From the NCBI RefSeq assembly GCF_964355755.1, contig NC_092672.1, positions 28,828,501 through 28,888,500 on the forward strand: a stretch of 60,000 bases of DNA, given 5' to 3'. Below, piece after piece: positions 57,301 to 60,000 of the stretch. Position 1 is the first letter of the stretch; every line of letters begins with the position of its first letter. Source of the DNA: Antedon mediterranea (Eukaryota; Echinodermata; Crinoidea; Comatulida; Antedonidae). The translations under genes were made by a program, and so were the position numbers. Below the pieces are notes generated by a model that made no database searches, had not been told where the DNA came from, and was given only the letters and a program-made list of their open reading frames with translations.

Positions 57301-60000
57301 GTTCTCAAAGGCTTCTCAGGACCATTTCAGTCATTTTAATACCCTATATAGTTGTGTGTAATAGAAAAGATTTGAAATGAACAAACACTCATTATAATAA
57401 AGATTAAAGAATGTCTGAATTTTATATCAAAACCTATAATAAACGTCTAAACGTGACATCAAACATGTGATTTTAGGACCCTTGAACTTACAAACATTGT
57501 GCAATCTTTTAGAACATTGTGACATTTGCCAAGGTTTTCAAAATTATTGAACTTGTAGGCTTGTTTAGATCGACGCAGTAAATAAACATGGACTTAAATG
57601 AACCATAACACCAAGATAACTAACCCCTTTGACTTTCCAAAAGATGCACTAAGTGTTTTATGGGCACACAAACTAAATCTGTACACTGTACTTCAGGTAG
57701 CGACATGTTATACCACCAGAACTATGACCAAGGAGTGCCTTGAACCAGTGCCAATTTTATGTGAGTTGCTGTGCCCTTTCATAACACAACTCGACTGCAA
57801 GCAGATCACTGCGACCAACTATTACCATTTCTTTCTTAGGAATTGACAACTTGACAGACTCTTACTGGCAGCCGTTTGCAGATCAGGCCGTAACCACAAT
57901 ATATCGTTTATCTGAACATCCTGACGTTGTTTGTGGAGAAATTCTAAAGAAACTAGCTGCAAACATACTGAAGATTACAGAATCCGATTCTGCTGCTGAA
58001 CAAGGTAGGACCTTATTTTTAAAGCTGTATTGTCCCTTGAAACACAAAAAAATGAAGGTCAAAATATTCTAAATTTAAAGTGGCCATATCAAAGTAATAT
58101 TAAAGTTATTCACTTTAAGTCGAAAATTCGAGCCAAAAACAACAAGTATACGTAATTAACAGGTAAATTAGCTTGATTACATTTCGTCTGGAAAATCGTC
58201 GCGAGCGAAAGTAAACAAAGATTTCAAACCATGAGTATGCATTATGCATATGCTAATTAGGATTGTTTACAACTCGTCACAGTTGAGAAGGTATTTTCAC
58301 ACAGATCGTGAGGAAGTTTTATGATTATGCATACATAGTAGCCAAACAAGCACGTTTCATTATGGGATATGTTTTGATCAAAAACTTTGACTGGAAGTCA
58401 AAGTTATTTTTTTAACAAAAAAACGTCTGTATTTCAGTTAAATGATTTTTTTTTTCGACAAATATTTGGTGATAGTTAATTACTATTATGATACTTTAAA
58501 ATGACCCACCTTTTTTTGAAATCTTTTATTTTTTATTTTTTTGGAATTAGTCAAAGGGACAATACATCTTTAATGTTTTGGAAGAAATATACTAAATGAT
58601 GATGACCCCATTATTGCTTATCTTTTGTGGAATTTCACCCACCTTTAGTGCTTGTTTCTGCTACATAGTGCCGATTATTTATAATTATATTATTTTTGCA
58701 CGTTTAATTTAACCTGTTATTAAAGATTTGTTCTTTATTCACACGGTCATTTTTAAAATCAATCAAAAAAATAATCTATAGGTGAATTTTTTCCGATGTT
58801 TACTGTTGTGAGATCGCTAGAATTGCACATTTGAAAAACAAAAAAATGTACAAAAAACTATGTTCACCTATATTCACTTTTAAAAATATTGTCTTTTTTT
58901 AAAGATGATCAAACAACTATATCTTGCCCGGCAGCTGTCCTTTCACGTTTTCTTGGATTTTGTGGGCAGGTGGCGCTGCAGCAGCTTGTCCATTTGGACG
59001 TGATGGTTACGTCGGAGCTGAAACGAAGACACTATGTCCAAGAAAAGAAGAATGGCAATGACGGCAAAAATAAATCCAAGGTGCCTGTAGTATTAATTAC
59101 AATTTCAACTCCACTACAATGAAATATTTGTTGAGGGCGTGTGGCGCATTGTGTTCAAATCCAATGCTCACCGCATTGCTTGTATCCCTAGGCAAGAAAC
59201 TTTATTACGTTTGCCGCTCTTCACCCAGGTGTACAAATGATTACCAGGTTAGATCAAGACACAGCTTTGCGCTGATTACTAGCTGCATTATGGAAGTATG
59301 TTTCCATACATATTGATCCAAAAAATGACCGGAGTAATAATGTGAAGCGCTTTGAAGCATTGTACAATAAGTACTGTATATAAGAATGTGTATTATTAAT
59401 ACAACACCCCTCCTTTGGGTCACCCCTAATCAGGGGGAAACTTTATTAAGTGGACACTTTTTCTTATGTTTTAATACGACATCCCCTATTCATTATTTAT
59501 GGGTTCTCAAAGGTATCCCCTTAATACGAATTCTATTGTAATAGTCAATCAACTAATAGGACATTTTTCATCATTTCATATTCATTAACACATCCTTTAG
59601 ACTATTTCATCTGAATTGTAACTGTTAATAAAATCCGTCAATATTGTACACCAAAGGTTGTAATATGTTTAAATATATACATTTATTTTTGCAGAATGCC
59701 AGTGAAAGCAATGACAATGGTGCGATTGAAGATGAACTTGGGTTAACAGGAGCTACAGCAGAAGATGCAGAGGCTGAATACATAAGAAATATCTGTGAAA
59801 CAGAAACTGTAACAGGTAAAGTATTGTATACAAAATGTATAGTAACAAATATCTTAAGTTTCAAACAAAATATTACTCTTTTTATGGACTAATTTTGTGC
59901 ATAGCTAACTACTAAAATGTTGTATATGAAATATTAAGTGATTAATGAATTTGACAGTTTGGTTGACAACCTGAATTTATCAACTGACGAACCCATTTAA
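45365..60000 (+). CDS. NCAPD2: Condensin complex subunit 1 (CAP-D2), continues past window
   Basis: Non-SMC HEAT-repeat subunit of condensin I, acting with SMC2/SMC4, CAP-H and CAP-G to compact mitotic chromosomes. ATG at 45382. Coding exons: 45382-45499, 46121-46196, 46591-46649, 46869-47044, 47753-47892, 48369-48490, 48859-48982, 49205-49352, 49507-49629, 50349-50558, 50698-50788, 51348-51477, 52605-52736, 53011-53087, 54675-54802, 55518-55771, 56389-56610, 56928-57060, 57153-57237, 57840-58004, 58905-59080 and 59695-59815. All have GT/AG ends and agreeing phases. The 3010 nt give about 1003 residues; vertebrate CAP-D2 has about 1400, so the C-terminal third lies outside. Family matches include MLGVIGEIVLQVLSGD, KALQIWHRM, FCGQVALQQLVHLD and ELGLTGATAEDAEAEYIRNI. 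An acidic loop (exons 11-12) separates the N-terminal and central HEAT blocks. Exon 13-15 limits rest on splice signals and phase. Confidence 0.93.
46416..46545. repeat. TTAA-type MITE remnant, NCAPD2 intron 2
   Basis: Counterpart of 13134-13300 (AGCTCTGTCTGCACTATC; TAGTAGTGATATGACATCAT; CCATATATGGGCACAT), but missing the extra TATAATTACTGTATGTG stretch present in block A. Confidence 0.5.
46768..46784 (-). repeat. tRNA-derived SINE relic, B box (copy B)
   Basis: Minus strand GGGTTCGAGTTTTACCC, same insertion as 13520-13536, in intron 3. Confidence 0.45.
47065..47222. repeat. TTAA-type MITE, NCAPD2 intron 4
   Basis: Counterpart of 13815-13975, with CATATCACTACCATATTTGG repeated twice and the right end CATAGCTTAA. 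Confidence 0.5.
51484..51841. mobile_element. TTAA-type MITE split by a foldback insertion, NCAPD2 intron 12
   Basis: Left end AGCTCTGTCAACACTATCAA at 51484 and right end TTGGATAGTGTACACAGAGC at 51837 followed by TTAA (51838-51841). A foldback of about 140 bp sits in the middle: GAAGTATCATAGGAATATTT (from 51629) mirrored by AAATATTCCTATGATA..ATACTTC (to 51769), with ACCTAACCTTA-type words between. Confidence 0.6.
54001..54090 (+). repeat. tRNA-derived SINE
   Basis: TATGGCTCGGTGGTCTGTGC (A-box-like) and GAGATCGAGTCTCACC (B-box-like) have tRNA-like spacing, followed by TTGGGAAACG and AT-rich sequence. Too decayed to fold as a tRNA. Confidence 0.5.
54174..54197 (+). repeat. (AATC)n microsatellite
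   Basis: About six AATC units in a row within intron 14. Confidence 0.85.
54453..54620. mobile_element. Best-preserved TTAA-type MITE (160 bp), NCAPD2 intron 14
   Basis: Element 54457-54616 is flanked by TTAA (54453-54456 and 54617-54620). Inverted ends GGCTCTGTCTACACTATAAA and TTTGATAGTGTAGACAGAGC continue through CTTTATGTGA/TCACATAAAG. The centre has AAATATGGTAGTGATATG in near-tandem. TTAA targets point to piggyBac-type mobilisation. It works as the reference copy for the relics in introns 2, 4, 12 and 17. Confidence 0.8.
55865..56060. repeat. Degenerate foldback, NCAPD2 intron 16
   Basis: TCATAGGCATATTCTATGAT at the left and CATGAGGCCTATGGAATAGGCATATGAT at the right, with ACCCTAACCTTACC and GATACAGGTATCACCTGTG between. 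Shares words with the foldback at 51629-51769. Confidence 0.4.
56671..56738. repeat. Internally deleted TTAA-type MITE, NCAPD2 intron 17
   Basis: TTAAGCTCTGTCTACACTAT to GTGACATAAAGTTTGATTAA. It keeps both arms of the 54457 family but lacks the centre and the outer right end. Confidence 0.6.
58019..58573. mobile_element. 547-bp TTAA-flanked MITE, NCAPD2 intron 20
   Basis: Element 58023-58569 lies between TTAA copies (58019-58022 and 58570-58573). Ends AGCTGTATTGTCCCTTGA and TCAAAGGGACAATACATCT are inverted. Terminal words resemble the 28650-28962 element (GTATTGTCCC), so the two may share a transposase. Confidence 0.7.
59128..59400 (+). repeat. tRNA-derived SINE with conserved core, NCAPD2 intron 21
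   Basis: A tRNA-like head (GTGTGGCGCATTG, GTGTTCAAATCC) is followed by GGCAAGAAACTTTATTACG and CTCTTCACCCAGGTGTACAAATG, a core widely shared among SINEs of marine invertebrates. The tail has GCGCTTTGAAGCAT and TACTGTATATAAGAAT. An open frame across it is accidental. Confidence 0.6.
59401..59560. repeat. Possible pogo/Tigger-type terminal fragment
   Basis: ACACCCCTCCTTTGGGTCA, CTTTATTAAGTGGACAC and TTTTAATACGACATCCCC resemble phrases at ends of pogo-like elements. No matching terminus could be paired. Confidence 0.25.

Noticed and set aside
57697-57763. Extra NCAPD2 exon between exons 19 and 20 (AG before GTAGCGACATG)
   Set aside because: In the phase left by exon 19 it meets TGA, and exons 19 and 20 already join in phase to give a sensible HEAT segment.
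59119-59316. 65-codon frame MKYLLRACGALC as a peptide gene
   Set aside because: It overlaps the tRNA head and conserved core of a SINE.

Overview
This is eukaryotic, intron-rich, AT-rich and repeat-dense DNA. It fits a marine deuterostome invertebrate, most likely an echinoderm. The reasons are an animal condensin gene with short exons and introns crowded with MITEs, a DED-DED-NACHT (NLR-type) immune gene of the kind expanded in echinoderms and other invertebrate deuterostomes, many short AGGCCT palindromes, CR1-like and L1/Tx1-like LINEs, and tRNA-derived SINEs. The taxon is an inference; nothing here fixes the species.

Layout: 280-554 is the last exon of an unrecognised + strand gene. It is followed by an L1/Tx1-type LINE (about 914-5005) that has lost the middle of its reverse transcriptase, a MULE-like transposon (5563-6864) with a 9-bp target duplication, and a LINE tail (about 6950-7400). 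Positions 7979-17171 (block A) and 41309-50420 (block B) are two direct copies of one 9-kb segment. It carries the promoter, 5' UTR exon and first ten coding exons of NCAPD2, the condensin I subunit CAP-D2. Copy B runs on into a full-length NCAPD2 gene that leaves the window at 60000 (22 coding exons seen). Copy A is cut inside exon 10 and meets a stop codon at the breakpoint, leaving an unbroken 386-codon N-terminal fragment. Each block carries a DNA transposon that the other lacks, so each serves as the other's empty site.

Between the blocks (17172-41308) lie a 45-bp minisatellite (about 19705-20235) and a duplicated 5'-flank/start-codon module (19331-19690 and 30957-31310). There is also a degraded inverted MULE-like copy (about 22480-24415) with an 816-bp transposon nested in it, and a three-exon minus-strand gene for an 839-residue tandem-DED NACHT protein (29058 to 24627). 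The rest is LINE fragments at about 33130-33965, 38660-39978 and 40260-40651, degenerate repeats, and long stretches with nothing recognisable.

Only two genes can be called functional with confidence: NCAPD2 (chromosome condensation) and the DED-NACHT gene (probable innate immune or cell-death signalling). They have no evident functional link. Most of the structure comes from transposon insertion and segmental duplication. The two NCAPD2 copies could also be two haplotypes wrongly joined in assembly; read depth would decide.
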